From Pantoea sp. At-9b (GTDB lineage Bacteria > Pseudomonadota > Gammaproteobacteria > Enterobacterales > Enterobacteriaceae), in the NCBI RefSeq assembly GCF_000175935.2, contig NC_014840.1, positions 124,001 to 188,000 on the forward strand: DNA of 64,000 nt, given 5' to 3'. The notes under the pieces are model-generated. The model had not been told where the DNA came from, searched no databases, and was given only the letters and a program-made list of their open reading frames with translations. Position numbers and translations under genes: made by a program. Of this stretch, positions 43,998-54,242 are shown piece by piece. Positions within the stretch are counted from its first letter, which is position 1. Every line of letters begins with the position of its first letter.

Positions 43998-46900
43998 ATG
44001 AATAAGGCTTACAGGATTGTCTGGAGCGCTGCGCGTCAGGCGTGGGTAGTGGCATCAGAGCGCGCCGGCAGCGGTGGACGTCCACCGTTGGCGGTAAAGA
44101 AGGCGGCAGGCGCAATCCTGCTGCTGGGGGCTGGTATCGCATCACAGCCAGTCTGGGCGACATATTACATGGGCACCGTTGTTTCAGGAGCCGGCGTCTC
44201 GCAAACGCTTAACAATGGTGATGACGCAGAAAATGTTACTGTGACCAGCAATGCCCGGCAGTACATCAGTGCCGGTGCTGAAGCAACGTTAACGACAGTG
44301 ACCAACAGTGGCAATCAGGTGATTTACTCCGGGGGCTTAGCGTATTCGACGACGTTAAGTGACAGCGGATCTTATCAGTACGTCAACAGTGGTGCCGAGG
44401 CATGGTTCACAACGGTCAACAATGAGGCAACACAATATGTCTCAGCGGGTGGTTACGTTTACTGGACCATCCTGAGTAGTGGCGGCACTCTCGAACTGAC
44501 GCCGAATGCCTCGGCTTATGATATTACCGTGAATTCCGGCGGGCGAGCGCATATTGCTGGTGGTTCAGCCGGTTGGATAACGCTGAATTCAGGTGGTGCC
44601 TTAACGGTAACAGCTGGCGGTGTCGCCACGGCTATCTCTCAGCTGGCTGGTGGGGCATTGACGGCGGATACCAGTACCACGCTTGACGGCAACAATAGCC
44701 TCGGCGCATTTTCTGTCAGCGGCGGGCAGGCCAATAACCTGCTGCTGGAGAATAACGGCATATTCAGTGTGCTGTCCGGTGGTAACGCGACGAATACCAC
44801 CGTTGGCTCCGCAGGGTTGGCTGTCGTTATGAGCGGCGGCACGGCTGACGGCACCACCGTGAATAGCGGTGGCAGACAGATCATTTACAGTGGTGGCTCC
44901 GCTACCGCTTCAATACTCAATGGCGGACTGGAAACGGTAGAGGGGACGGCAACGGGCACCACCATTAACCAGTATGGTGAGCAAGACGTCAACACGGGTG
45001 GTCTGGCCATTGGCACTACCATCAATTCAACGGGTACTCAGTATGTCTACGGCACGGCCACTTCCGCCATCGTGAATTCCGGCGGTGTGCAGTATGTGCA
45101 GAGCGATGGCAGTACCAGCGCCACCACCGTGAACAGCGGTGGCTACCTGACGATCTACGGCGGAGGCTCCTCCACCTCTTCAATACTTAATGGTGGACGG
45201 GAGACGGTAGAAGGAACGGCCACGGGGACCACTATTAACGAAAATGGCGAGCAAGACGTCATTATCGGGGGCCTTGCCACCAGCACTGTCGTCAATTCTG
45301 CGGGTACTCAGGAAGTCTATGGCAGCGCCACGGCTACCACCGTGAATTCTGGCGGTGTGCAGTTCGTAGAAAGCGGTGGCAACGCCAGCGCAACGACCGT
45401 CGAGGGCGGAAACCAGTTCGTCGTCAGCGGCGGTACAGCAACTGGCACGGTGGTGAATGCGGGCGGCCAGCTGAATACCTACGGCAGTGTGACCTCCGCC
45501 ACCCTTAATGCTGACGGTAGAATGTTCCTCTACGGTACAGGATCGACAGTTTCGACGCAGATCAATTCGGGTGGCAGCGAGTATGTCAATTCAGGTACAT
45601 CAAGCACTTCCGCCACGGTGAATGCAGGTGGCTACCAGACGGTATACGCCGGAGGATCAGCCGTCGCTGCTACCGTGTCAGGTGGTACTCAGCAGGTCTT
45701 CGGTGAGGCCACGTCAACCACGCTGAATTCCGGCGGCGCGCAGTATGTTTACAGCGGCGGTACGGCGACCGATACGCTGATCGGCAGTGGTGCCGCGCAG
45801 GGCATCTCCGGGACGGCCAACTCAACCACGGTCGCGGCTGGCGGTGCACAATACGTTTACAACAGCGGCAGTGCGAACTGGACCACCGTGACCAATAACG
45901 GTTACATGAACGTCATGAGCGGCGGCGCTGCGTCGGGTACCAAAGTGAACTCCGGAGGCACGCTGTCTGCCAATGATGGTGCTGTCGTCACCGATTTGAC
46001 GCTGGCATCCGGCGCAGTGCTGAATACCACCACCAGTGCAACCTTGGCCGGTACCAACGCGCTCGGTGCCTTTTCCATCAGCGGCGGGCAAGCGCAGAAT
46101 GTGCTGCTTGAGAACAACGGCTTCCTGAACGTGGAAACCGGAGGCACGGCAACCGGAACGGTCATTAATCAGGGCGGCTGGGAATACATTAACGGCAGTG
46201 CCACCGGCACCACCGTGAATTCAGGCGGATTGCAGTCGGTGACATTCGGTGGCACCACCACTGATACCGTGGTGAACTCAGGCGGTGAGCAAGATGTCGC
46301 GGGCACCGCCATCTCAACCACCGTCAACTCCGGTGGTACGCTGACCGTGTTTAACGGCGGCCTCGCCTCCAGTTCTGTCATCAACAACGGCGGCCAGCTA
46401 ACGGTTAACAGTGGTGGTACCGCTACTGACACAACGGTGGCGTCGGGTGGCCTGCTGAACATTGCTGACGGCGGCATTCTGACGCTCGCAAACAACGGCT
46501 TCGTGAACGACGGCGTTACTACCTATGACACCAGCACCGATGTCGCGCTGAACACCACCATCTCCGGCAGCGGGCAACTGACCAAGAACGGTTCCGGGGC
46601 ACTCACGTTGGGTGGCACCTTTAGCCAGTCGCAGGTTAACCTGAATGACGGTTCGTTGATCATGGACGGCCTGCAGGCCACCACCAACATTGTGGCACAG
46701 TCCGGTACGTCCCTGTCGCTGGTCAACAGCACCACCCTGACCGGTATCATCGACCCGACTGACGTGAGTATTGACCAGAGCAGTAGCTGGAACATCACCG
46801 GCGACTCACTGGTAGATACCCTGACTAACGCCGGCAGCATCACCTTCGTTCCGTCGCAAGGGGCATTTACCCCTTATACCCTGACCGTGACCAATCTGGT

Positions 46901-48227
46901 CGGCAATGGCGGCACCATCACGATGTATACCGTGGCGGGTGACAGCAGTTCACCGACCGATAAACTGGTGATCGACGGCGGGCAGGCGACGGGCAGTACC
47001 GGACTGCTGGTGCTGAACCGCGGCGGGCTGGGTGCCCAGACCACCGGCAACGGCATCGCATTGATTGAGGCGATTAACGGAGCGACGACAGATGTGGGCG
47101 CGTTCACCCTCAATCAACCGTTGGTGGCCGGTGCGTACTCTTACACCCTCTACCGCAATGCCGATCAGAGCTGGTATCTGACTTCCCAGCTGACGCAAAC
47201 CCCTGACACAGATACCGGCACCACGGATCCTGATGACAGCGGTTCCACACCGTCCACTGGCGTGACTGAACAGGCGAACTACCGCGACGGTATGTGGAGC
47301 TACGCGGCACTGCCGTCGCTGTCGCTCGACTTCGATCGCCTGGTGGCAGGTTCGGCTGACACGCGTTTCCATTATGCACCGGACAGCCGGATGTGGGGAC
47401 GTCTGGCAGCAGGCCAGTCCCACCATGCTGACAGTGGAACCCTGACCGGCGGCAGCGTGCCGCAAAGCAACAGCGCGTATACCTTCCTGCAACTGGGTGG
47501 TGATCTCTGGCAACTTGACGGCGCAAATGCCGACTGGCGGGCAGGTGTCTATGCGGCCTCCGGTCTGATGCGTAGTGACGTCTGGCGCGACCATGGCCGC
47601 AATGCAGCGGGTACGGACCGCGACACAGCCTATACCGGCGGTGCCTACCTGTCGGGCCGCAGTCACGCGGGCTTGCATCTTGACGGCCTGGTACAGGCAA
47701 CGCACCACAGCATCTCGACCGATTCGAACGACGGCACACGCCTGTCAACCAACGGTACCGGCTGGCTGGCAACGGCGGAAATCGGGCAGGCCTTCAGCGT
47801 GGGATCAGGTCTGTCACTGGAACCGCAGTTGCAGTACACGGTACAAGGCCTGAGTCTGGATGATGGGCAGGATGGCGCGGCCTCACTCAACTGGTCCGAT
47901 ACTCACCGTCAGTCGGTGCGCGCCGGACTGAAGGTGGGTACGTCGGAGGATACCAAGGCGAAGTTAAGCTGGTGGGTAACCCCATCGTTAACGCAAAGCT
48001 ACGGTGGTCATAGCGGGGTAACGGCATCAGTACCGGGCGTGGCGGATTCAGAAGCGTCATTCCGCAGCAACCTGTCAGGCACTGGCGTCGGGATCAACGG
48101 TGGTGTGGATGCACATATCCGTCAGAACGTGACGTTGGGTGTGCAGGCAGGCTGGTCTGATGCACTGCACGGCGGAGAATCCGGCGGCTACTACGGTCAG
48201 GTCAGACTGGGTGTGTCGTTCCGGTAA
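43998..48227 (+). CDS. AIDA/TibA-type autotransporter adhesin with ESPR signal and strand-loop-strand repeats
   Basis: A 1409-residue type Va secreted adhesin. Residues 1-54 form an extended signal peptide (MNKAYRIVWSAARQAWVVASE, then a hydrophobic core, cleavage near QPVWA). From about 60 to 880 run imperfect repeats of roughly 19 residues with the pattern GTxVNSGGxQxVxSGGxA, the glycosylated strand-loop-strand beta-helix. A linker rich in Asp, Thr and Pro (about 1064-1095) leads to a beta-barrel of about 280 residues that begins near MWGRLAAGQ and ends LGVSFR. The last residue is Arg after the usual terminal Phe, which is unusual. ATG 43998 was chosen for the ESPR motif. The preceding heptosyltransferase should modify it; adhesion, aggregation or biofilm formation is the likely role. 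Confidence 0.95.
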   Translation: MNKAYRIVWSAARQAWVVASERAGSGGRPPLAVKKAAGAILLLGAGIASQPVWATYYMGTVVSGAGVSQTLNNGDDAENVTVTSNARQYISAGAEATLTTVTNSGNQVIYSGGLAYSTTLSDSGSYQYVNSGAEAWFTTVNNEATQYVSAGGYVYWTILSSGGTLELTPNASAYDITVNSGGRAHIAGGSAGWITLNSGGALTVTAGGVATAISQLAGGALTADTSTTLDGNNSLGAFSVSGGQANNLLLENNGIFSVLSGGNATNTTVGSAGLAVVMSGGTADGTTVNSGGRQIIYSGGSATASILNGGLETVEGTATGTTINQYGEQDVNTGGLAIGTTINSTGTQYVYGTATSAIVNSGGVQYVQSDGSTSATTVNSGGYLTIYGGGSSTSSILNGGRETVEGTATGTTINENGEQDVIIGGLATSTVVNSAGTQEVYGSATATTVNSGGVQFVESGGNASATTVEGGNQFVVSGGTATGTVVNAGGQLNTYGSVTSATLNADGRMFLYGTGSTVSTQINSGGSEYVNSGTSSTSATVNAGGYQTVYAGGSAVAATVSGGTQQVFGEATSTTLNSGGAQYVYSGGTATDTLIGSGAAQGISGTANSTTVAAGGAQYVYNSGSANWTTVTNNGYMNVMSGGAASGTKVNSGGTLSANDGAVVTDLTLASGAVLNTTTSATLAGTNALGAFSISGGQAQNVLLENNGFLNVETGGTATGTVINQGGWEYINGSATGTTVNSGGLQSVTFGGTTTDTVVNSGGEQDVAGTAISTTVNSGGTLTVFNGGLASSSVINNGGQLTVNSGGTATDTTVASGGLLNIADGGILTLANNGFVNDGVTTYDTSTDVALNTTISGSGQLTKNGSGALTLGGTFSQSQVNLNDGSLIMDGLQATTNIVAQSGTSLSLVNSTTLTGIIDPTDVSIDQSSSWNITGDSLVDTLTNAGSITFVPSQGAFTPYTLTVTNLVGNGGTITMYTVAGDSSSPTDKLVIDGGQATGSTGLLVLNRGGLGAQTTGNGIALIEAINGATTDVGAFTLNQPLVAGAYSYTLYRNADQSWYLTSQLTQTPDTDTGTTDPDDSGSTPSTGVTEQANYRDGMWSYAALPSLSLDFDRLVAGSADTRFHYAPDSRMWGRLAAGQSHHADSGTLTGGSVPQSNSAYTFLQLGGDLWQLDGANADWRAGVYAASGLMRSDVWRDHGRNAAGTDRDTAYTGGAYLSGRSHAGLHLDGLVQATHHSISTDSNDGTRLSTNGTGWLATAEIGQAFSVGSGLSLEPQLQYTVQGLSLDDGQDGAASLNWSDTHRQSVRAGLKVGTSEDTKAKLSWWVTPSLTQSYGGHSGVTASVPGVADSEASFRSNLSGTGVGINGGVDAHIRQNVTLGVQAGWSDALHGGESGGYYGQVRLGVSFR
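44851..45390 (+). repeat. 270-bp tandem duplication inside the autotransporter passenger
   Basis: Bases 44851-45120 and 45121-45390 align at a constant offset of 270 (90 codons), for example CACCACCGTGAA at 44852/45122 with one change, GGAGGCTCC-like at 44891/45161, and GGCGGTGTGCAG at 45081/45351. It is an in-frame unit of several 19-residue repeats, so the passenger has grown by recombination. Confidence 0.8.
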
Positions 48228-48291
48228 TCAGACGGCGGTGCCGCGGTGCCGCAATACTGATAGTTTAAAGAGCGATTGATCGGTCCTTAAT

Positions 48292-48320
48292 AACGGCTTC
48301 CATATCAGGAAGCCGTTTTC
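48292..48320 (+). terminator. Rho-independent terminator after the autotransporter gene
   Basis: AACGGCTTCC-ATATCA-GGAAGCCGTT is a perfect 10-bp stem with a 6-base loop, ending in TTTTC, 64 bases after the stop codon. Confidence 0.9.
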
Positions 48321-48380
48321 TTATGTCGTTAGCCCTGCCGATTTTCTGTTTGATTCAAAACCTATTTTTTAACCAATGCA

Positions 48381-48476
48381 TCACAAACGATGGGCTTCAG
48401 CGGTATTTTGGAGTACAGCCCGCGTTTCCCACTGCTCATTATCTGCAAGGGGTAATTGGGTAAAAATTTCTGACAT
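48381..48476 (-). pseudogene. Remnant of a Fic family protein N-terminus
   Basis: A 31-codon frame from ATG 48476 reads MSEIFTQLPLADNEQWETRA followed by VLQNTAEAHRL and a TGA. It resembles the start of Fic_N domain proteins (PLP...ETxAVLxxLxEAHRALAELKG), AMP-transferases, cut exactly where the conserved ALAELKG would continue. Nothing Fic-like follows. The rest of the 48228-48700 interval is AT-rich and holds no gene. The match is short, so this is tentative. Confidence 0.4.
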
Positions 48477-48704
48477 ATATAGATTCCAATCTTTTTTATA
48501 TCTGTAAATTTTTACGTGTATAAATAATCGAGAAAAATATATATGACCCCTAAAACATGTATAGTTTTCATCACTTTTTATACACGTTTTTCCTGTCAGC
48601 CCTCCGCGCAAACGTACCCGATTTATCCATTATAGTGACTCAACACAGGGCACTGGCAGCGGGTGAGGAATTGATATTGAGTTGGTATTTCGCTGATTTT
48701 CTTG

Positions 48705-48740
48705 CAAAAAGAGAGGCCCCCGACCATCGAGATCGGGGGC
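48705..48740 (-). terminator. Rho-independent terminator of the GNAT-ABC-LLM-M20 operon
   Basis: On the minus strand GCCCCCGA-N9-TCGGGGGC forms a perfect 8-bp stem (48740-48716), followed by CTCTCTTTTTG. It lies 25 bases after the stop of the last gene (48765), giving a clear end to the operon. Confidence 0.88.
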
Positions 48741-48764
48741 ATTACAGCACTGCCGGGCATTTTT

Positions 48765-50069
48765 TTATACCGCTGTTTGTCGCAACGGAGCCAGTTCAAG
48801 GCTGCTGCGGAAATCATCGCCCTGATAATCCGTGTCCAGTAGCTTCCTGCGACGCAGTTCCGGTAACAAGCCGTTCAGTAATAAATCCTGCTGATCCGGT
48901 TGTCCCAGCCCATGCAGGGAAATCACATCCAGCACCCCGGCCTGATAACGTTGTTCAATGGCATCCGCCAGCGTGGCAGGCGTCCCGGCAACAAACCAAT
49001 GCCCGGTCTCTTCTGCTTTAATAATCAGCTCACGCAAGGTCATTCCTTCCAGCGCATACTGGCGGAAAATCGCGGCGCGGCCCTGACGGCGCTGTACCTG
49101 CGCCACTTGTGGGATCAACGCGGCAGGCAAGGGACGATCCAGCGGTTGATCGTGCAAATCCACCTCGCCGCCGAGCATATCCGCCACGCGCAACCGGCCC
49201 TGCTCATAGTCGATGCGTTCATGTTTTTCTCGCAGACGACGCGCCACATCCGCGTCGCTGTCTCCAATAATCGAATGGAATGAGTTCATGATCAGCGGTG
49301 GATGATGCTCACGTCCGAAACGCCGCGCACGCTGGTGTACGTCCGCCACAAACGCCTGTGCCGCTTCAAAGCTGGGTTGTGAGGTGTAGATCACCTCGGC
49401 GTAGCGCGCCCCCAGCGTGACACCTGCCTCCGATTGTCCGGCCTGGAACTGCACCGGGCGACGTTGCGGTGAAGGCGGTACATTCAGTGGTCCCGCAACC
49501 TGGAAATAGTCGCCCCGATAGTTGATCGGGTGCAGCCTGGCAGGATCAATGCGTATCCCGCCACTGGCGGTGCGCTGTGCCGCTTCGCGTTCGTTCGCGT
49601 CATAAAGCGCATTCATCACCTCGATAAACTCCGTGGCACGCGCATAGCGTTCCTGCGGTGGCGGCAGCGGGCTGTCGCCAAAATTCTCCTCACCAACGGA
49701 AGAGGTTACCGCATTCCAGCCTGCACGCCCGCCGCTCAGGTGATCGAGCGTACCCACCTGGCGTGCCAAATGGTAAGGATGCAACCAACTGGTGCTGACG
49801 GTGGCGATCAAACCAATCTGTGACGTGGCCTGACTCAGTGCCGCGAGCACCATCAGCGGATCCTGGCTGCCGGTGGTGCCAGCCAGTCCGGCAGGATCGG
49901 CCTGTAATAAATCAGCGGTAAATAACCCGGTGATCTTCTCGCGCTCTGCAATTTTTGCCAGTTCAATGGCGCGCGCGATGCCCAGCCCCGGCTGGCTGTC
50001 ATTGCCTGCCGAAATGACGCTGCTGGCACCCACCAGCGTCTTGAGTTTTCTGCGATAGGGTTGCGACAC
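48765..50069 (-). CDS. LLM-class flavin-dependent monooxygenase (NtaA/SnaA/DszA family)
   Basis: A 434-residue enzyme and last gene of the operon. Family segments are ITGLFTADLLQADPAGLAG, HLSGGRAGWNAVTSS and SPQRRPVQFQAGQSEAG. The start is GTG 50069 with GGAG six bases upstream, 10 bases after the M20 gene; no ATG in this frame gives a better N-terminus. It differs from the other LLM enzymes here in lacking the usual SYL/SPL insert after GWN.VTS (it reads SSVGEENFG), so the active-site rim and substrate probably differ. As the second LLM enzyme of one operon it may handle a second class of thioether or a later oxidation step. Confidence 0.9.
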   Translation of the reverse strand: MSQPYRRKLKTLVGASSVISAGNDSQPGLGIARAIELAKIAEREKITGLFTADLLQADPAGLAGTTGSQDPLMVLAALSQATSQIGLIATVSTSWLHPYHLARQVGTLDHLSGGRAGWNAVTSSVGEENFGDSPLPPPQERYARATEFIEVMNALYDANEREAAQRTASGGIRIDPARLHPINYRGDYFQVAGPLNVPPSPQRRPVQFQAGQSEAGVTLGARYAEVIYTSQPSFEAAQAFVADVHQRARRFGREHHPPLIMNSFHSIIGDSDADVARRLREKHERIDYEQGRLRVADMLGGEVDLHDQPLDRPLPAALIPQVAQVQRRQGRAAIFRQYALEGMTLRELIIKAEETGHWFVAGTPATLADAIEQRYQAGVLDVISLHGLGQPDQQDLLLNGLLPELRRRKLLDTDYQGDDFRSSLELAPLRQTAV

Positions 50070-50079
50070 GGTGTTCTCC

Positions 50080-51279
50080 TTATGGCCGCGTAAAATCAGC
50101 TTTGATGGCTTGCAAGGCCCCGGCATCGGTCAACAGACGCAGGCCGGTGCGAGCCAGTACCCGCGCACCGATCAGCAACGCCTGATAACCCCGTTCCGAG
50201 TTAGCGGCTTCACGAAAGGGCACGGTGTGGAAAATCAGATCGTCGGGACCGATCTTCAGCCAGGGATGTGCGGTCGGCACCGCGTGGCTGATATCCCCGG
50301 CATCCGTCGAGACTTTGTTCTTTTGTGGCGACAGATCGACCTGTTCACCCGCAGCGGTGAGTTCTTCCAGCAGCAGCGCATCCAGCGCCGGATTCAGGCG
50401 AAAATCGCGCGGACCAACCTGATGATCGATCTCAACCCGGGTGCCGGTAGCCAGCGCAACGCCTTTGGCAATCGCGCGCAGGCGCGGCTCCAGCAACTCC
50501 AACTGCTCGCGGCTGTCGGCACGGATGTAGTAATGCGCTGAGGCATATTCCGGGATCACATTCGGTGCCTGGCCGCCGTTGGTGATAATGCCGTGCACAC
50601 GCACGCCATCCGGTAGTTGCTGGCGCAGTACGCTGATGCCGTTGTACAGCAACACCAACGCATCGAGCGCGTTAATCCCTTCATGCGGCGCACTGGCGGC
50701 GTGCGACGGCTTACCGTAGAAGTGAAAATAGAGGTGATTATTCGCCAGCGTGGCTTCAGTAAGGCGTGTTTTCCCGGCGGGGTGCACCATCAGCGCCGCA
50801 TCAATCCCTGTCAGTAATCCCGCCTCAACGAAACGTTTTTTCACATTGCCTTTCGGACCGCCCTGTCCCGCCAGACCGCCTTCTTCCGCAGGCGTGCCCA
50901 GTACCACTACCCGCCCGCCGGTTTCCGCCAGCACCTGTGCCAGGGTGATGGCCGCCGCCACGCTGGTGGTGCCAATCAGGTTGTGGCCGCAGGCATGACC
51001 AATCCCGATCAGCGCATCGTATTCCGCCAGAAAAGCGATGGTCGGCCCCGGTTTGTCGCTACTTTTCTCCGCGTAAAAGGCGGTTTCATGCCCGGCAACA
51101 TTACGCGTCACCCGGAACCCCTGCGCCTGCAACAACCCGGTCAACTGTTCGCTGGCGAAGTATTCATTGTTGCCGGTTTCCGGGCGCTGAAAGATGGTTT
51201 TGGCGATGGCAATGTACTGTGCGCTGTGGTGTTCAAGGCTGCTTGCCAGCGCCTGCTGCCAGTGGGTGATATCGCTCAT
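50080..51279 (-). CDS. M20 family metallo-amidohydrolase (SndA/YxeP/AbgB-like)
   Basis: A 399-residue cytoplasmic hydrolase with two-domain M20D architecture. Metal-site residues are visible: Cys97 and His99 in HACGHN, the pair Glu132-Glu133 in PAEEGG, a His in MVHPAGKT and the late FHTVPFREAANSE. The dimerisation domain begins near HFYGKPSHAASAP. ATG 51279 is one base after the upstream stop. Relatives deacetylate N-acetyl-cysteine derivatives (SndA, YxeP) or cleave aminobenzoyl-glutamate (AbgB). Between two LLM monooxygenase genes and with a GNAT gene at the operon head, N-deacetylation of a modified cysteine is the most economical reading. Confidence 0.9.
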   Translation of the reverse strand: MSDITHWQQALASSLEHHSAQYIAIAKTIFQRPETGNNEYFASEQLTGLLQAQGFRVTRNVAGHETAFYAEKSSDKPGPTIAFLAEYDALIGIGHACGHNLIGTTSVAAAITLAQVLAETGGRVVVLGTPAEEGGLAGQGGPKGNVKKRFVEAGLLTGIDAALMVHPAGKTRLTEATLANNHLYFHFYGKPSHAASAPHEGINALDALVLLYNGISVLRQQLPDGVRVHGIITNGGQAPNVIPEYASAHYYIRADSREQLELLEPRLRAIAKGVALATGTRVEIDHQVGPRDFRLNPALDALLLEELTAAGEQVDLSPQKNKVSTDAGDISHAVPTAHPWLKIGPDDLIFHTVPFREAANSERGYQALLIGARVLARTGLRLLTDAGALQAIKADFTRP

Positions 51280-51280
51280 A

Positions 51281-52618
51281 TCAGGCCACCTGCTGACGGC
51301 GCTGCCGGGCAAATTGGTTCTCCGGCGCGGTTAGCCCGAGGTTTTCGCGTAGCGTCGTCCCTTCGTATTCGGTGCGATAAATCCCGCGCTGTTGCAGCAG
51401 CGGAATGACCTGTTCAACGAAGTCATCAAAGGCGGTTGGCGTGCCGCCACGCACGATAAATCCATCGGTCGCTCCGGCGAGGAACCACTGCGCCAACCCC
51501 TCCGCTACCTGTTGTGCGGTGCCGAGGAAACTGGGACGCGGAGTGGCTTCTTCCAGCGCCACCTGGCGCAGCGTCAGACCACGAGCCTGGGCATTACGTT
51601 TAATGGTGTCGGTGGTGCTGCGGAAACTGTTCTCGCCGAGATCGCCGATCTGCGGGAAAGGTTCATCCAGCGGGTACTGGCTAAAGTCGTGATGTTCAAA
51701 GTAGCGGCCAAGATACGCCAGCGCTTTATCGATGGTCACCAGCTCGGCGGTTTGCTGGTAACGTTGCTCAGCGTCCTCTGCGGTCGCGCCGATGATGACG
51801 CTGATCCCCTGGAAGACGCGAATATCGTCGGCATCTCGCCCCTGCGCCACCAGACGGCGGCGCACGTCTGCGCGGAACTCACGCGCCTGCTCCAGCGTTT
51901 CCTGGCGCGTATAGATGGCATCGGCGGCTTCTGCGGCAAACGCTTTACCGGCTTCTGAGGCTCCAGCCTGGAACACAATCGGCCTGCCCTGCGGTGAACG
52001 ACCGACGTTGAGCGGTCCCTGCACGGAGAAATAGGTGCCTTTGTGGTTAAGGGTGTGCAGTTTGTCAGGATCGAAAAACTGTCCACTGCTTTTATCCCTG
52101 ACAAACGCATCCTCTTCCCACGAATCCCACAGGCCTTTGACCACCTGCAAATATTCGCTGGCGACACGATATCGTTCATCATGTTCGGGATGAGTGGCAC
52201 GCGAGAAGTTCCTCGCCGAGCCTGCCAGGGGTGAGGTGACCACGTTCCAGCCGACACGGCCACCACTCAGATGATCAAGACTGGCAAACTGACGCGCGAC
52301 GGTAAAAGGCTCGCTGTAGGAGGTGGAGAGTGTCGCGACCAGGCCAATTTTCTTTGTCACCAGCGACAGCGCGGACAACAGGGTAATGGGTTCAAAACGA
52401 TTGAGAAAATGGGGTATCGACTGGGGCGTGATATACAAACCATCGGCGACGAACAGAAAATCAATTTTCGCCTGTTCGGCTTTGCGTGCCAGATCCAGCA
52501 CATAGTCCACGTTGATGCTGGCATCCGGCACCGCATCCGGATGACGCCAGGCCGACATGTTGCCGGACGCGCCCTGAATAATGGCCCCCAGCCGCAGCTG
52601 GCGTTGTGTCTGACTCAT
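51281..52618 (-). CDS. LLM-class flavin-dependent monooxygenase (NtaA/SnaA/DszA family)
   Basis: A 445-residue enzyme with [61 protein letters not shown] and a C-terminal [24 protein letters not shown] 52618 follows AAGGAG and comes 10 bases after the fused ATPase stop. It is close in pattern to enzymes that oxidise N-acetylated S-alkyl or S-succinyl cysteine (CmoJ, YxeK) and to NtaA. It needs a flavin reductase not encoded here. In the operon model it would cleave the C-S bond after GNAT acetylation and before M20 deacetylation. Confidence 0.92.
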   Translation of the reverse strand: MSQTQRQLRLGAIIQGASGNMSAWRHPDAVPDASINVDYVLDLARKAEQAKIDFLFVADGLYITPQSIPHFLNRFEPITLLSALSLVTKKIGLVATLSTSYSEPFTVARQFASLDHLSGGRVGWNVVTSPLAGSARNFSRATHPEHDERYRVASEYLQVVKGLWDSWEEDAFVRDKSSGQFFDPDKLHTLNHKGTYFSVQGPLNVGRSPQGRPIVFQAGASEAGKAFAAEAADAIYTRQETLEQAREFRADVRRRLVAQGRDADDIRVFQGISVIIGATAEDAEQRYQQTAELVTIDKALAYLGRYFEHHDFSQYPLDEPFPQIGDLGENSFRSTTDTIKRNAQARGLTLRQVALEEATPRPSFLGTAQQVAEGLAQWFLAGATDGFIVRGGTPTAFDDFVEQVIPLLQQRGIYRTEYEGTTLRENLGLTAPENQFARQRRQQVA

Positions 52619-52628
52619 ACAATGCTCC

Positions 52629-54242
52629 TTAATATGTGATTGCAGGCTGCCAGTCCGGCAGCACCGGCAACGCCTGTAATAGTTTTTGCGTCCAGGGATG
52701 CTGCGGCGTGGCAAAGACTTCGCGGATCTCCCCGCTTTCCACCACCTGCCCGTCCTGCATCACCAGCACCCGGTCGGCCAGATGCTGGATCACCCCCAGG
52801 TCATGCGAAATAAACAGCAGTGCCGTGCCGTGTTCGGCCTGCATTTCTGCCAGCAGATCGAGCACCTGCGCCTGTACCGACACATCAAGGGCGCTGACCG
52901 GCTCATCCGCCACCAGCAGCGCCGGGTTTGGCGCAAAAGCGCGGGCGATCGCCACCCGCTGCCGCTGACCACCGGATAACTGCTGCGGATAACGTTGCAG
53001 GAAGCGTTCGCCAAGCTGCACTTCATCGAGCAACTGACGCACGCGCTGGCGACGGGCATCGCCATAAATCCCCACGCTGTCGAGGCTTTCGCCGATGATT
53101 TTTTCCACCGTGTAACGCGGATCGAAGGAACTGAACGGGTCCTGCGCAATGAATTGCAGACGGGCGCGGCGCGCGCGGCGGGCTTTTTCGCTGATGTGCT
53201 GCCAGCGACTGCCTTCCAGCAGCAGCGTGCCGCTATCTGGCTCAGTCAGTCCCATGACCACTTTGACCAATGAAGTTTTGCCGGAACCGGACTCGCCCAC
53301 CACGCCAAGGGTTTCCCCGGCGTGCAGACGGAAGCTGATGTCTTTCAGCACCTGACGATCACCATAGGTTTTATGCAGGCCGATGGCTTCCAGTAACGGC
53401 GCGGCTCCCGGCTGAGGGCGCGCGGGCAATGGTGTTGGTTCGGCCGCACTGAGGCGTAAACCACGCGTGGCGGGCGTGGGCACCGCACGCAGCAGGCGTT
53501 GCGTCCAGGCATGACGAGGACGATGCAGCAGTGGGCCACTCTCGCCCTGCTCCACCACTTCACCATCGCGCATCACCAGCACTCGGTCTGCCAGCTCGGC
53601 AACCACCGCCAGATCGTGACTGATCAGCAGCAGGCCATGCCCTTCACGCCGCCGTGCGGCGAGAAGCTGGAGAATCTGACGTTGCACCGTCATGTCCAGC
53701 GCGGTGGTGGGTTCATCGGCGATCAACAATGCCGGACTGCCCGCCAGCGCACTGGCTATCAACGCACGCTGGCGCTGACCACCGGAAAGTTGATGGGGAT
53801 AACGCGCGAGGCGACTTTCCGCATCCGCGATCCCCGCCGCACGCAGCAGTTCAAGGCTTTTCTGTTGCAACGTCGCCGGGCCACGATAACCGGCGGCGGT
53901 CAGGGCATCCGCCAACTGCTGACCAATGCGGCGTAGCGGATCGAGAGAAACCAGTGCATCCTGCAACACGTAACCGATACGGCGGCCACGCAGGGCGCGC
54001 CAGTCATGGCGGCTGGCGTTCAGCATGTCGCGTCCGTCGATGACAAACTGGTCGGCGCTGAGTTGCGCCCCTTCCGGTAGCAAGCCAAGCAGGCTCCGGG
54101 CGGTGAGGGTTTTTCCCGAGCCGGACTCGCCCACCAACGCCACGGATTCGCCCGGCCATACCTGCAAGCTGAGATTTTTAACCACCTGCTGGGGACCAAA
54201 GCGAATGGAAAGATTACGGATATCAATCACTGGCTGGCTCAT
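52629..54242 (-). CDS. Peptide-type ABC transporter ATPase, fused DppD-DppF type
   Basis: A 537-residue double ATPase. Domain one has [24 protein letters not shown] and [11 protein letters not shown]; domain two (after about residue 285) has [24 protein letters not shown] and [11 protein letters not shown]. The first signature is the canonical GGQRQ, unlike the GGLRQ of the two paralogues. The start overlaps the permease stop by four bases. It drives the importer formed by the products of 54239-57693. Confidence 0.93.
   Translation of the reverse strand: MSQPVIDIRNLSIRFGPQQVVKNLSLQVWPGESVALVGESGSGKTLTARSLLGLLPEGAQLSADQFVIDGRDMLNASRHDWRALRGRRIGYVLQDALVSLDPLRRIGQQLADALTAAGYRGPATLQQKSLELLRAAGIADAESRLARYPHQLSGGQRQRALIASALAGSPALLIADEPTTALDMTVQRQILQLLAARRREGHGLLLISHDLAVVAELADRVLVMRDGEVVEQGESGPLLHRPRHAWTQRLLRAVPTPATRGLRLSAAEPTPLPARPQPGAAPLLEAIGLHKTYGDRQVLKDISFRLHAGETLGVVGESGSGKTSLVKVVMGLTEPDSGTLLLEGSRWQHISEKARRARRARLQFIAQDPFSSFDPRYTVEKIIGESLDSVGIYGDARRQRVRQLLDEVQLGERFLQRYPQQLSGGQRQRVAIARAFAPNPALLVADEPVSALDVSVQAQVLDLLAEMQAEHGTALLFISHDLGVIQHLADRVLVMQDGQVVESGEIREVFATPQHPWTQKLLQALPVLPDWQPAITY

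Noticed and set aside
44851..46440. Short regularly recurring segments that could suggest a repeat array such as CRISPR
   Set aside because: The repeats are imperfect, in frame and encode the 19-residue beta-helix units of the adhesin; there are no unique spacers of constant length.
46950..47708. Minus-strand frame of 252 codons opposite the autotransporter barrel
   Set aside because: It is a shadow of the repetitive, codon-biased autotransporter gene, with no ribosome site and no recognisable domain.
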